DNA of 64,000 bases from Elymus sibiricus (Eukaryota > Streptophyta > Magnoliopsida > Poales > Poaceae), in the NCBI GenBank assembly GCA_039707655.1, contig CM077665.1, forward strand, positions 289,978,205 through 290,042,204. Direction: 5' to 3'. Positions 1 to 10,088 of this stretch are shown here, piece after piece. A program made the position numbers and the translations under genes. How positions within the stretch are numbered: the first letter of the stretch is position 1; the number at the start of each line of letters is the position of its first letter. Under the pieces are notes generated by a model. It ran no database searches, had not been told where the DNA came from, and saw only the letters and a list, made by a program, of their open reading frames with translations.

Positions 1-900
1 TCTTGAGCCCCCCGGGCATGTACAACCCATTAAGTTCGTATGCGTGGCTTGCACGGTAGAACTGGGAGGTGTATCTGGGCACTCGTGAGCCAGCGCGGGT
101 CTCACGAGGCCCTACCTCAAAGGCGGGTTGCGCCTGAGTCTTCCGGTAGAGGGCGCCATTGCAGGTCCTGTATATTTTGGAGAAGCCTGCGCCGAATGTA
201 TTTCCAAGGGCCATCGCATGAGAAGGCCGAAGACCAACAACCCCAGGAGGTGACATGAACGGGGCCAGTCCGCCAGACAGAGCTCAGCCATTGGATTTAT
301 CGACGCTGCAGGGACGAACCCGAGCATAGACGTCGTGCCCAGTCTTCTCATGCGATAACTCCGAGGAGAAAACACCCGGCGCGCGGCTACCGCGGTGGCG
401 AAAGGCCGAATGTAGTTGCAGGAACCTTGTCGCGCGCCCTGACTCACCCACTTCCGAGTAGCTCATGCGAGGACATAGCACCAAGGGCCACGGGAGGTGA
501 CGTGCACAGGACTGGCCCGCGAGACAAAGCTTGACCACTTGGATTTGTCAAAGCTGCAGGAACGGACCCGAGCACAGACGTCGTGCCAGCCCTTAATCAC
601 GTGGCGGTCGAAGGCAGGATCATTAGGGCACGACGGCATTCATGGTGGCGAAGCACCGGGCATGCATGTTGGAATACTTAGGAAATTCATCAAATGCATA
701 AAAGGTTGTGATACATGCGTAAACGACGCGGCTGCGGGGACGGGCCCTAACCGCCTGAGGATAATGCAGCCCGATGGCCGCCATCAAATGGAGCAAACCA
801 AAAAGTTACCTGGTACGAACCAAAAATCACCTGGCAGTGATACCGCTGAAGCGTCAAGGTGGTCGTCGGAGCCTGACCTTGCGTCTCCGTGAGCCTGGCC
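1..900 (-). repeat. Z1 3' non-coding region with about 247-bp tandem repeat
   Basis: There is no convincing coding sequence. A block near 264-345 recurs near 511-590, offset by about 247 bp; both contain a CTGCAGG(G/A)ACG core followed by a GAGCA(T/C)AGACGTCGTGCC stretch. The same motif in reverse complement recurs about 249 bp apart in the tail of Z2 (61331 and 61580), so the repeat belongs to the family and did not arise at this locus. Confidence 0.7.
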
Positions 901-901
901 T

Positions 902-1399
902 TCATGAGACCGATGCCTCCCGAGGCTCGGGGCCCTTGCTCGGGCCTGGCACCTCATCCAGCACCTCGCGGTGCCCGACCCCGTAGGGCGCGAGCATGGC
1001 CTGAGCAAGGTGCTGAAATGTGGCGCCCGTGTTCATCAAACCAAAACGAATGCGGATGTAGTTGCATGGGTAGACCCCGCCGCGACCGACGTGTGACGGC
1101 CAGAAGACGTCCTGTGATGCGGCCTTGTCGATGCTTGGTGCGTCGACGCAGACGCGCGGCATGCCACCCGAGCCAACAACGGCGGCTGCGGTCGGCGATG
1201 CAGGGCGACGCCCGCCTCGCATGGCCTGTGCTTCCTGAAGCTCCTCGATTGCGCTGGTGATGAACTCCCGCGAACTTGGCGCCTCGCGCCGTGGTCCTTG
1301 CTTGGGTGGCCGCACGCCGAAACACGCCTCCAAGTTGTGCCCGAGCGCCTCCCTCGTCTCACTGGTCAGGTCGGTAGCCTTCCAGGTGGAAGCCCCCAA
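902..1399 (-). pseudogene. Z1 reverse transcriptase remnant lacking the catalytic core
   Basis: The 165-codon frame starts with the region before RT and contains a CVD motif followed by K..S.D.FWPS. It then jumps to FGL.NTGATFQ.LAQAM, which in an intact Ty3/Gypsy RT lies well downstream, next to the YxDD segment. The palm motifs between these points and the YxDD box are absent. Z2 carries the same join (CVDIAGLNK ... FGLENTSASF), so the deletion predates both copies. The product could not polymerise. It is called a remnant of a non-autonomous family and not a local decay product. Confidence 0.75.
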
Positions 1400-1432
1400 G
1401 CCTGACCCAAGGGAAGCGCCGAGCGTGCCTTC

Positions 1433-2197
1433 CTATGCGAGGGAGGAAGGGGCCTTGGCTTCGGGCGCGGAGCCTGAGCCGCCGTCCTTGGAGGTTTCGG
1501 CCCCCTGGCGCCCCTTGGAGAGGAGCTGCTTCTTCTTCCTGGGGACATCCTCACGAGGCAGGACGCCCCCTTCGTCGTGTGAGTGCTCGGCCGCTGCGGC
1601 ATGGTAAGCGCGCTCGAGGGAGCAAACGACGTCCTTCTTATCACAGGCGATGGTGATGACGCCACCACTCCCCGGCATCTTGAGGACGTTGTATCCATTG
1701 TGAGTCACCACCATGAACTTGGCAAGGGTGGGGTACTCGAGGATCGCGTTGTACAGGAGGTGGATGTGGGCGACGTCGAAGAAGATGAGCTCGGTGTGGT
1801 AGTTGTTACGCCCGCCAAAGGTGACCGGCAGGCGCACCTGCCCCATGGGGACAGTGGAGCCATCAGTGACCCCTGAGAAGGGTTTGGTTGGCATGAGCTG
1901 GTCGTATGGCACTTGGAGCCTCTTGAACATCTCAATGAAGAGGATATTGAGCCCTACGCCACCGTCGATGAGGGTCTTGGTGACGAGGACATTGCTGATG
2001 GTTGGCATGCACAACATGGGGAGCGCGCCTGCCATGGCCGAACACCTGAGTTGATCCTTGAAGTCAAAGGTGATGGCGCATTGGGACCACTTGAGGGGGC
2101 ATGCAGCCTCAAGCTTCGGGAGAGCTGTGTTCACCTCCCGCGAGAACTGCTTGAAGATGCGGTTCGACGCTAGGCCTGAGCGCCGCCCAGGATGCAA
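1433..2197 (-). pseudogene. Z1 retropepsin-type aspartic protease
   Basis: The 254-aa open frame holds a retrotransposon aspartic protease that would process the gag-pol polyprotein. The catalytic motif is LIDGGVGLNILF (DGG form, usual for plant Tat-like elements), followed by a flap region with G.V.LPVTFG and by YNAILEYPTLAKFM, where a typical element reads ILGRP.LA.F; the Gly-Arg to Glu-Tyr change suggests decay. The start codon is not meaningful because this is an internal polyprotein segment. The C-terminal part is a lysine- and serine-rich linker before the RT remnant. The frame is open throughout, unlike the flanking gag. Confidence 0.8.
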
Positions 2198-2198
2198 G

Positions 2199-3335
2199 CT
2201 ATTGCCCTGGCCTCCTGGAAGCCCCCAGCCCCATCATTCTGCCTGTCTTCTTCCTTCCTCCTGGGTGGCGGTGGCAGCGGGGGTAGGCCGGCCTCACGAG
2301 GGCGAGGTTCACGAGGCTGATCGCAACGGGACCCCTCCCGAGGCTCGTCGCGCCAACGGTCCTCCTGACCCTGATCGCGCCAGCGGTCCTCCCGAGGCCG
2401 GTCATGACACTCCTGGCGTAGGTCTCGACTGTCCTAGCGGCCTCCACCACAGCCTCTTCCGCGACCATAACCACGATCGCCGCGCCCAGGGCGGCGACTG
2501 AAGTGCCCGTCGCGGACCGACCTGAGCTCCTGACAGTCGATGGTGTTGTGGCATTGGTGACATGGAAGATGCAGAATGGTCGTCCTCCCACGTGGGGTTC
2601 CTCGTCTCGACAGTGCTTCGCTTCGGGTTCCGCCACCAGTACCGCGGGAGCCTTGTGCTTCGCTTCCTTGGTCTTGGTCTTCTTGTCTTCGGGGTCCACC
2701 TCCGGAAGCTTGGTCAGCCTTTGCGCACTTGTTTGCCAGGTTGAACATTTCCAGAGCTGAGCACAGGTCGTCGTTGATGGCGAGCTCCGCCCTCATCCTA
2801 AGGTCCCTAACGCCGTCAGTGAATGCCGAGATGATGGCCTCATCCGACGCGCTCGGGATCTTGAGGCGGACATTCGTGAAAAGTTGTATGTACTTGTGCA
2901 AGGTCTCGCCCGGCTGTTGCTTCACGCGACGCAGGTCAGTCACAGCGAGGGTGCAGTCATGTGTGCCTTGGAAGTTGGCGATGAAACGCTCGCGCAGGTC
3001 GTCCCAGGAGGTGATTGACCCATCCGGGAGGTTGAGGAGCCATGAGAGCGCACCACCCTTGAGGGCCATAGGGAACCAGCTAGCCATGACCTTGTCGTCT
3101 CCACTGGCCGCCTGGATGCTCAACGAGTGGAGCTATAGGAACTCGGCGGGATCTGGGGTGCCGTCATAGCGAGGAGGCACGTCGGGCTTGAAGTTGCCGG
3201 GCCACTCGACCGGATGCAGCTCTGGGGCGATGGCGCGGCAACCCACTGGACCAGTGGGTACCGCGCGCGCGGGAGGGGCCCGGTCTTGGCGTTCCTGCGC
3301 AGCTGCCTCCAGGGGCGCTTGGTCGCGACGCTGGA
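2199..3335 (-). pseudogene. Z1 gag with stop and frameshifts
   Basis: This is the retrotransposon capsid (gag) protein. The plus-strand-read domain includes PPRYDGTPDPAEF, then ASWFPMALKGGALSWLLNLP, SWDDLRERFIANF and QPGETLHKYIQLF, which are typical of Gypsy gag. A stop lies near 3131-3133, just after PAEFL. The C-terminal half shifts frame near 2700 and back near 2560, where a weak CHQC...DCQEL zinc-knuckle-like region and an Arg/Gly-rich tail follow. The N-terminus is cut by the junction with Y1 near 3335. Compared with Z2 it keeps about 17 residues (the SWDDLRERFIANF stretch) that Z2 lacks. Confidence 0.8.
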
Positions 3336-4070
3336 ACAAGAATCAACCAGCATAGGAAGGCAACACAAGCATAACTTCAAAACTTTGAACACATAGAGAG
3401 GAAACATGATATTATTGCAATATGTAAAAGCAGATGTTCCTCTCTCATAGTAATTTTCAGTAGCATCATGAATAAATTCAACAATATAACTATCACATAA
3501 AGCATTCTTTTCATGATCTACAGGCATAGAAATTTTATTACTATCCACATAAGCACATTTCTTCTCATTCATTTTAGTGGGAGCAAACTCAACAAAATAA
3601 CTGTCATGAGACACTTGATTGACATAACCACATTCAATATTAAAATCATGATGACAAGTTTCATGGTTACTATCACTCTTTATAGCATACATGTCATCAT
3701 CATAATCATCACAGATAGGAGGCATGCCATCATCATAATAAATTCGCTCATCAAAACTTGGGTGACCAAAAATACCATCTTCATCAAACATAGCATCCCC
3801 AAGCTTTTGGCTTTGCATATCATTAGCGTCATGGATATTCAGAGAATTCATACAAGCAACATTGCAATCATGCTCATCATTCAAGGAATTCTCATTAAGT
3901 ATTTTCATAATTTCTTTCTCTACCAATTGAGCATAATTTTCTGAATCCTTATTTTCACGAAAGACATTATAAAGACGAAACAAATGATGCAACCTAAACT
4001 CCATTTTTTGTAGTTTTCTTTTATAAAACCAAACTAGTGAAAAACAAGAAACTAAAACATTTAATTGCAA
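3120..4070 (-). pseudogene. Y-family acidic ORF, truncated and fused to Z1 gag in the wrong frame
   Basis: The 316-codon frame is a chimera. Codons 1 to about 244 are the Y-family protein (MEFRLHH start inside the frame, Asp/His/Tyr-rich middle such as DERIYYDDGMPP and DDYDDDMYAI). The remainder is Z1 gag read out of frame. Its Y part aligns without any indel to the copy at 30702-31481. No known domain is recognised and no membrane segment is evident beyond the hydrophobic first 15 residues, which are probably untranslated leader if the internal MEFRLHH methionine is used. Function is unknown. Confidence 0.7.
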
Positions 4071-4099
4071 GATCTAAAGATATACCTTCAAGCACTCAC

Positions 4100-4119
4100 C
4101 TTCCCGGCAACGGCGCCAG
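4100..4119 (-). other. Y1 primer binding site
   Basis: The minus strand reads TGGCGCCGTTGCCGGGAAGG, nine bases downstream of the LTR end. This is the PBS form common in plant Athila-like Gypsy elements; the exact priming tRNA is not asserted. Confidence 0.75.
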
Positions 4120-4128
4120 AAAAGATCT

Positions 4129-5701
4129 TGATGTCTACTATGCAACTTTATTCTTGTAGACTTTGTTGGGCCTCCAAGCGTAGAGTTTTGTGGGACAGTA
4201 GCAATTTTCCCTCAAGTGCATGACCTAAGGTTTATCAATCCGTGGGAGGTGAAGGATGAAAATGGTCTCTCTCAAACAACGCTGCAACAAAATACTAAAA
4301 AGTCTCTTGTGTCCCCAACACACCAAATACAATGGTAAATTGTATAGGTGCACTAGTTCGGCGAAGAGATGGTGATACAAGTGTAGTAATGATAGTAGAT
4401 ATTGATTTTTGTAATCTGAAAATATAAAAACAGCAAGGTAGCAAGTGTAAAACAACGAGCAAAATGGTGTATAAATGCTTGAAAGCGAGGCCTAGGCTCC
4501 GTACTTTCGCTAGTGTAATCTCTCAACAATGCTAATATAATTGGTCACATAACCATCCCTCAATGTGCAATGAAGAATCACTCCAAAGTTCTTATCTAGT
4601 GGAGAACATAAGAAGAAATTGTTTGTAGGGTATGAAACCACCTTAAAGTTATCCTTTTCGATCAATCTATCTAGAGTTCGTACTAAAACAACACCATATG
4701 ATACACATCAACCAACTCTAATGTCACCTAGATACTCCAATGTCACTACAAGTATCCATGAGTTAATTATACGATACGCATCAAACAATTTCAGATTCAT
4801 AATACTCAATCCAACACAAAGAACCTCAAAGAGTGCCCCAAGATTTCTACCAGAGAAAGTAGGACGAAAACATGCATCAACCTCTATGCATAAATTACCC
4901 CAATGTCACCTCGGGAATCCGCGAGTTGAGTGCCAAGACATAGATCAAGTGCTCTCAAATCCATAAAAGTATTCAATCCAGTAATAATGAAATATCAAAG
5001 GGAAAACTCAATTCATCAAAACAAGATAGAGAGGGGAAAACACCATATGATCCGACTATATTAACAAAGCCCGTGATACATCAAGATTGTGCTATCTCAA
5101 GAACATGAGAGAGAAAGATTGGACACATAGTTACTGGTACAAACCGTCAGCCCCGAGGGTGGACTACTCCCTCCTCGTCACGGCCTCCGCCGGGTTGATG
5201 AAGATGGCCACCGGAGATGATGTACCCTCTCCGGCAGGGTACTGGAATGCCTCCAGATTGGTTTTTCATCGATACAGAGAGTTGCGGCGGCGGAACTTCT
5301 CAACTAAGGTTATTTTTGGGGGTTTCTGAATATATAGGATATTTGGGCGTCGGTTTCACGCGAAGATGGGCCACGAGTGGACCACAAGACACCAGGGCGC
5401 GCCGGAGCGGCCTGGCACGCCCTGATGGGTTGTGACCACCTCGTGTCTCTTCTGGCCCTCCAACGAAGCTTCTGGAGCCTCTTTTGTTCCAAAAAAATCG
5501 TCAAAAAGTTTTGTTGCATTTGGGCAACTTTTATTTCTGCACAAAAAACAACACCACGGTAGTTCTGCTGAAAACAGCGTCAGTCCGGGTTTGTTCTAAA
5601 TAAATCATGCAAAGTGCATCAAAACCATATAAAAGTATTGTAAACATAGGCAATCATGGCATGAATACTTCCTAAATTATCGATACATTGGAGACGTATT
5701 A
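4129..5701 (-). repeat. Y1 5' LTR
   Basis: On the minus strand it starts (T)AATACGTCTCCAATG and ends GTAGACATCA, about 1573 bp. It aligns along its length with the two Y2 LTRs at 29013-30643 and 34553-36181. The terminal TG is mutated to TA here. Its outer end directly abuts the end of the Tat LTR at 5702. Confidence 0.85.
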
Positions 5702-6979
5702 TGTTGGCTCATGATGCACACGCTCACCTATGGGACCAAGGGCCCCTTTGTGGTTCGGCAGGGGTGAGGTCGATTTGCACAAAGAGAAGAGGTCATGAGA
5801 CAGCATGCCGATGAGATGCTAGTGTTTTATCCAGGTTCGGGCCATTGAGAAGCGTAAAACCCTACTCCTGATTTGGTGGATTGATCAGAGGAACACGAAG
5901 CACGCGCAGTGCTCAAACCCGGCAAGGTTGCCTTCGGGGAGCTACTACGCGAGTACAAGTTTCCAAGGGTTCGAATATTGAGCTAGGTTTCCTTGGGCCT
6001 CCTTTTATAGGACAAGGGGCAACCACAGTGGCAAAACAGACATTACCTAGTGATTAGTAGCTAAGAGTGCTATCATACCTAACTCTGGCACTTAGGACAA
6101 AATGCCATAAATGCTAGTCTAGGTGGCGAGCGGGGGTGCATCCCCGACAAGATCCTACCACCGCTTAGCTGGCTGTTGCTTAGTGTCTTGACACGCCACT
6201 GGACGGGTGTCAAATGGATGTAATCTGTCTTCCGGTGCGTCGCCATGTGCTTAACGAGAGCCACTTAGCCACCTGAGGGCTCGACACCGCATCGACAGCT
6301 GACTGGCTTTGCGATACGGTGGAGCGGTGGCCGATCGGCTCGCACCTGGCGGGGGATGGCTTGTCAGGTCTTTCTAAAGATGCGCGTGCCTCGGTATCCG
6401 GTAGGCACCAGGGACGTGACTGGCGCGGTCTGGGCCCGTTCTGGGCCGTTGCGTCATCCTTGCCGGCGTAGCTAGCGAGCGTAGGCTGCTCTTGCCAGGG
6501 TCTTGGATATTCGCTTCATCTTCATGATGTGCTCCTTGATCTCATGAAGAGCGGTTTCTCTGGTTTGGGCTGGTCCTGATGGGGTGCGGCTACTACCTCC
6601 TGTGCATAAGTCAGGGTCACTGGGTACCCCATTCCTAGTGCACCGACTGGAGCCCCCGGGTCTAGCCCAAACGCGCTCGCCTAGCGCCATTGGATCAGGC
6701 CCAAAATTGGAGTAACTGCCGATTTTTAAGCCAGCACTTACTTGCCCTCTCAGGACGTTTCTGCCACGCGCGCCGCATGCATTGCGGGGAGTTTGCGGTG
6801 GATGCGCATGGCCCATAGGTGTGGGGAGTGGCAGAGACTGCAGCGCCTGGGATTGGAGTAATGGGGCGGTTACTTGTTCGCCCGTGATCATGGGTAGTGG
6901 GATTGGTGGAGACGGGTGGCCGCCTTGGAGCGGAGGAGAGCCAGCCCCTGTGCCCTTCCCTAAAAATTAGGGGGTCACA
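5702..6979 (-). repeat. 3' LTR of the Tat element
   Basis: Read on the minus strand it begins TGTGACCCCCTAATTTTTAG and ends ATGAGCCAACA, 1278 bp, TG...CA. A TATA box lies about 970 bp in, followed by a leader rich in typical LTR U5 sequence (AGGAGTAGGGTTTTAC, GGCCCGAACCTGG). No second LTR is present for comparison, so the exact inner end is inferred from the TG/CA termini. Confidence 0.7.
6003..6010 (-). promoter_or_regulatory. TATA box of Tat LTR
   Basis: The minus strand reads CCTATAAAAGGAGG inside the LTR, upstream of the U5-like portion, a standard position for the LTR promoter. Confidence 0.6.
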
Positions 6980-7072
6980 GCGGCGATGCTCATCCATCTC
7001 CTTCTACCCCTTAATCTCAAGTCCACATTCCTTGCCCTTCTTCTCCGGTCTTCGGACGCACTAGTCTCCATC

Positions 7073-7750
7073 ATGACGAGGGGACGAGGATGACTCCTAG
7101 CTTCCGCCACGGCGACGAGAGCTTCTCTTCGGGATCATGCCACTGCTTCAGCCGCGGCAACGGGAGGCGGTTCCAGCGCGCGTGGTGGGAGCACTGGAAG
7201 AGGCTGGGGCCGGCGCGGGGCTCACGGCCGGGGGAAACGGAGCGCCGCGCCCGATCCTCCTCCACCGGCGGTTCCTTCCCCAGCGATGGGACATACTGAA
7301 GGCACGGTGCTGGAGTTCGTCATCAGGCTGCGTGGTCCTCTCCACGAACGTTTGCCAGGGGTTCCTCGCCCTCTCGCCAGGGTGATGGAGGTCGACAAGC
7401 CACACGCGATGTGGTTGCGTGTGCACGGCTGCTGCAATGGCGTTGCGCAGGTCGTCGTCGAGTTCCCGGCGCCCCGCGCCATGTTCCTTAGGCGCGGGTG
7501 GAAAACCTTCGCACGTGCCCATGGGTTCATGGATGGGTACTTCCTCCGCTTCAAGATGGTGGAGGCCGACACGCTCTCCATCAAGATTTTTGGGCGTTCG
7601 GGCGCTCGTCTTGGCTGCCGCGAAGAGAGCTCGAGCGATGACGAAAACTCCTCCTCGAGCGATAGCGACGAGGAGGGCAGTGTCAGTGAAGATGGTGACA
7701 ACGAGCTCTAGGCCGTCAAGTCGGAGTATGATGACATGGACTCCAGCTGA
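7073..7750 (+). pseudogene. Antisense extra ORF encoding a B3 DNA-binding domain
   Basis: Relative to the surrounding Tat element this frame is antisense, between integrase and the 3' LTR. From ATG 7073 the frame reads through TGA at 7091-7093 and TAG at 7709-7711 to TGA at 7748-7750 (226 codons). The open core is 7286-7711. Residues of the core show the B3 signature: RERL-like HERLPGVPRPLARVM, MWLRVHGC, MFLRRGWKTFARAHGF, then GYFLRFKM and LSIKIFGRSGARL. An Arg/Gly/Ala-rich N-terminus precedes it and a Ser/Asp/Glu-rich acidic tail follows. B3 proteins bind DNA as plant transcription factors. It could be a captured host gene or a family-encoded extra ORF. The two nonsense codons suggest it is dead here. 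Confidence 0.75.
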
Positions 7751-8780
7751 CCGCCGGTCGCACCATCACCGTCAGCGAGCTCCCCCCCGGCAGAGCGATT
7801 TGCCAGGGGTTCTTGACTTGGGCGCCGCCTCCTCCCCTCAGCTGGACCATGGCAGGCTCGTGGACTTTGGCTTCGTCTTCCCTGTCAGTGGTCCTGCCGA
7901 GCCGCGCCTTGCCAGGCCTGACGGGGTCAGGCTGGGCTTCTGTATGGGCTTCCCTTTAGTCGTTTCTCCTTTTGTAGCTTGCTCCTAAGGGAGAAAGTCA
8001 AATAAAGAGTTATTAAAGAGGCGCCCTCTAATGTATCTTTATCTGTTTTGTACCGAAAAATGAATGAAGGAATGCTATTTTTCTTCCTCAACTACTATAC
8101 TTTCCTTCCTTTCATACTGTGCTAGTATGTTTATCCTTGCCGCACGGAACTACTTGCCGGGTCAGTAATAACCGCGAGCGCCAAAAGGGTAGCGAGCCCT
8201 CGGCAGCAGGTTGGCATCGTCCCCCGGCAAGTCTACTTGTCGGTATCGTCGCGGCCCCCCAGAGCTGGTGATCAACAGGAGCTAGGAGACAGCTCGTCCT
8301 GACAAGGGTTTCCGTTGCGTGATAAATTTTGTGGCATACAATCAAAAGTAACAAGGATGTGCTTCCTTAAGGGAGTAAACAGCACCGAACTTGGGATACA
8401 CGATTAAACTTATCTTTTCAGGCAGTATCCCTTTTTGGAGTACGATGAGCCACCGTCCTTGTTCCTTTCACCTTCTCCTTTGTTTTCCTGGCGGTAAAAC
8501 ATGTAAGGCAATAGGTCTCTGTCCTCTGGGGAGAGAGAATACAGTGACAAGGATCACAGGCTCATCAAGTACTCTAGTAGATTTCTAAAACTTAAAAGCA
8601 ATAACATTGCAACATAAGAAATTGCATAGTAAACATGCAGTTTGATGATAAGATGCAATGCCTAGCTTTATTATTCGCATACACAGGGTTTGCACCTGGC
8701 TTTGTAGAAATGGTTACATGCAACTGCGGCAAGGCTTGTACAAAAGGTGGCTGCCGGGGACTGAGCCCGGCAACCGCACC
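7751..8780. other. Tat 3' untranslated region with convergent poly(A) signals
   Basis: No coding sequence is seen. The plus strand has AATAAA at 8001-8006, about 250 bp after the B3 frame, and the minus strand has AATAAA at 8672-8667, just past the integrase stop. Transcripts of integrase and of the antisense ORF would therefore converge here. Several short inverted CCGGCA/TGCCGG motifs occur around 8150-8240 and 8750. Confidence 0.5.
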
Positions 8781-10088
8781 TCACGGGTAGAACTTACGAA
8801 GATGCTCAATATTCCATGAGTTAAGCAATTTGATTCCATCTTCGGTCTCCAGATGGACTCTACCAGGTCTGGAGACTCGTGCTACCCGGTAAGGGCCTTC
8901 CCACTTCGGTGTCAACTTGTTGGTACCCTTGGCGGACTGAACGCGCCTAAGGACATGGTCGCCTTCCTCAAGGCTCCGGTCGTGGACCCTGCGGCTATGA
9001 TAGCGGCGCAGGGCTTGCTGGTAGCGTGCAGCACGCACAGCGGCCCAGAGACGATCTTCCTCAGGGAGCAAGGCATCGTCGTGCCGTACCTGCTTTTGCT
9101 CTACTTCATCGTAGGCAAGTACTCGAGGTGACCCGTATATGAGTTCCGTGGGGAGAACTGCTTCCGCCTCGTATACCAGGGAGAAGGGTGTCTGGCTGGT
9201 AGCTCGATTTGGTGTCGTTCTGAGGGACCAAAGAACCACCGGCAGCTCATCTATCCATCGCTTGCCGCATCTCCGCAGTCTAGCGAAAGTTCTTGTCTTG
9301 AGTCCATGCAACACTTTGGCATTCATCCTCTCGACTTGCCCATTGCTCCTTGGGTGGGCAACAGAGGCGAAGGAGACCTTGCTTCCAAGGCTTTGGATGT
9401 ACTGCATGAAGGTGCGGCTCATGAACTGGGTGCCATTATCGGTGATTACCCTGTTGGGCACTCCAAAACTGCATACCAGTCCTTTCAGGAACTTGACGGC
9501 TGACTGTGCGGTCACCTTCCTCACTGGTTCCACCTTAGGACACTTTGTAAACTTGTTGACTGATACGAACAAGAATTCAAAGCCCCCGAGAGCGCGGGGA
9601 AAGGGGCCCAAAATATCGAACCCCCAGACCGAGAATGGCCAGGATAAAGGGATCGTCTGGAGGGCTTGCGCTGGCTGATGAATGTTCCTGGAATGGAACT
9701 GGCAGGCTTCACACTTGGTGACTAGCTCAGTTGCATCTTGGAGGGCGGTAGGCCAGTAGAAACCCTGCCGGAAGGCTTTCCCGGCAAGGGCCCTTGATCC
9801 AATGTGAGATCCACACACGCCACCGTGTATCTCTGCCAACAGCTTCAGTCCATCTTCCCGGCAAATGCACCTCAATTTCACACCGTTTGGTCTTTTTCTG
9901 TATAGAGTGTCATCGACAAACTGGTACATACTTGACTGTCGGGCTACTTTTTCGGCTTCTTCTTGTTCTTCGAGAAGTTCTCCTGTTTGAAGGAAGTGGA
10001 CAATGCGCTGTGCCCAAGCTGGAGCCTGTGGCTCGACAACAAGGACTAAAGGCATTTCCTCGTCCGTGGAAGCGCTTACCTCGACCAC
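8781..10088 (-). pseudogene. Tat integrase
   Basis: The 435-aa open frame is a retroviral-type integrase that inserts element cDNA into chromosomal DNA. An HHCC zinc-binding region is visible (EIHGGVCGSHIG ... CEACQFH, about residues 85-130). The DDE core follows: Asp in WGFDILGPFP, Asp in VITDNGTQF and Glu in NGQVERMN. A C-terminal GPY-like region (KWEGPYRVARV) lies near the end. Domain order and length are complete and all catalytic residues are present, so the domain itself looks intact, but it is no longer in frame with the RNase H upstream. The shift lies near 10090. It is called a pseudogene because the polyprotein is broken. Confidence 0.85.

Larger units (their letters stand above)
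1..3335 (-). mobile_element. Z1: truncated Tat-like Ty3/Gypsy element
   Basis: Read on the minus strand the segment gives gag (about 3335 to 2434), an aspartic protease (2197-1433), a short RT remnant (1399-902) and a repeat-bearing non-coding tail running off the window at base 1. The gag, protease and RT pieces match, in order and spacing, those of Z2 at 57203-62578, which lies in the opposite orientation. Neither LTR is present here. The 5' end is lost at a junction with Y1 near 3335. Assignment to the Tat side of Gypsy is inferred from the protease (DGG active-site form) and gag style. Confidence 0.8.
3336..5701 (-). mobile_element. Y1: 5' part of a non-autonomous Gypsy-like element
   Basis: On the minus strand this reads 5' LTR (5701-4129), primer binding site (4119-4100) and a long acidic ORF that is cut near 3335. 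LTR, PBS and ORF all match Y2 at 29013-31481. Everything downstream of about codon 240 of the ORF is missing and is replaced by Z1 gag. The shared string at the join is GGAACAAG-like, so end joining at short homology is likely. Confidence 0.85.

Noticed and set aside
889..1260. 123-codon plus-strand frame over Z1
   Set aside because: It is the antisense shadow of the RT remnant; Arg/Cys-rich composition and no domain.
3513..3944. 143-codon Ile-rich plus-strand frame
   Set aside because: Antisense shadow of the acidic Y ORF; an identical shadow lies opposite 30828-31259.
7148..7522. Minus-strand frame opposite the B3 frame
   Set aside because: No domain; the plus-strand frame has the B3 signature and a proper composition.
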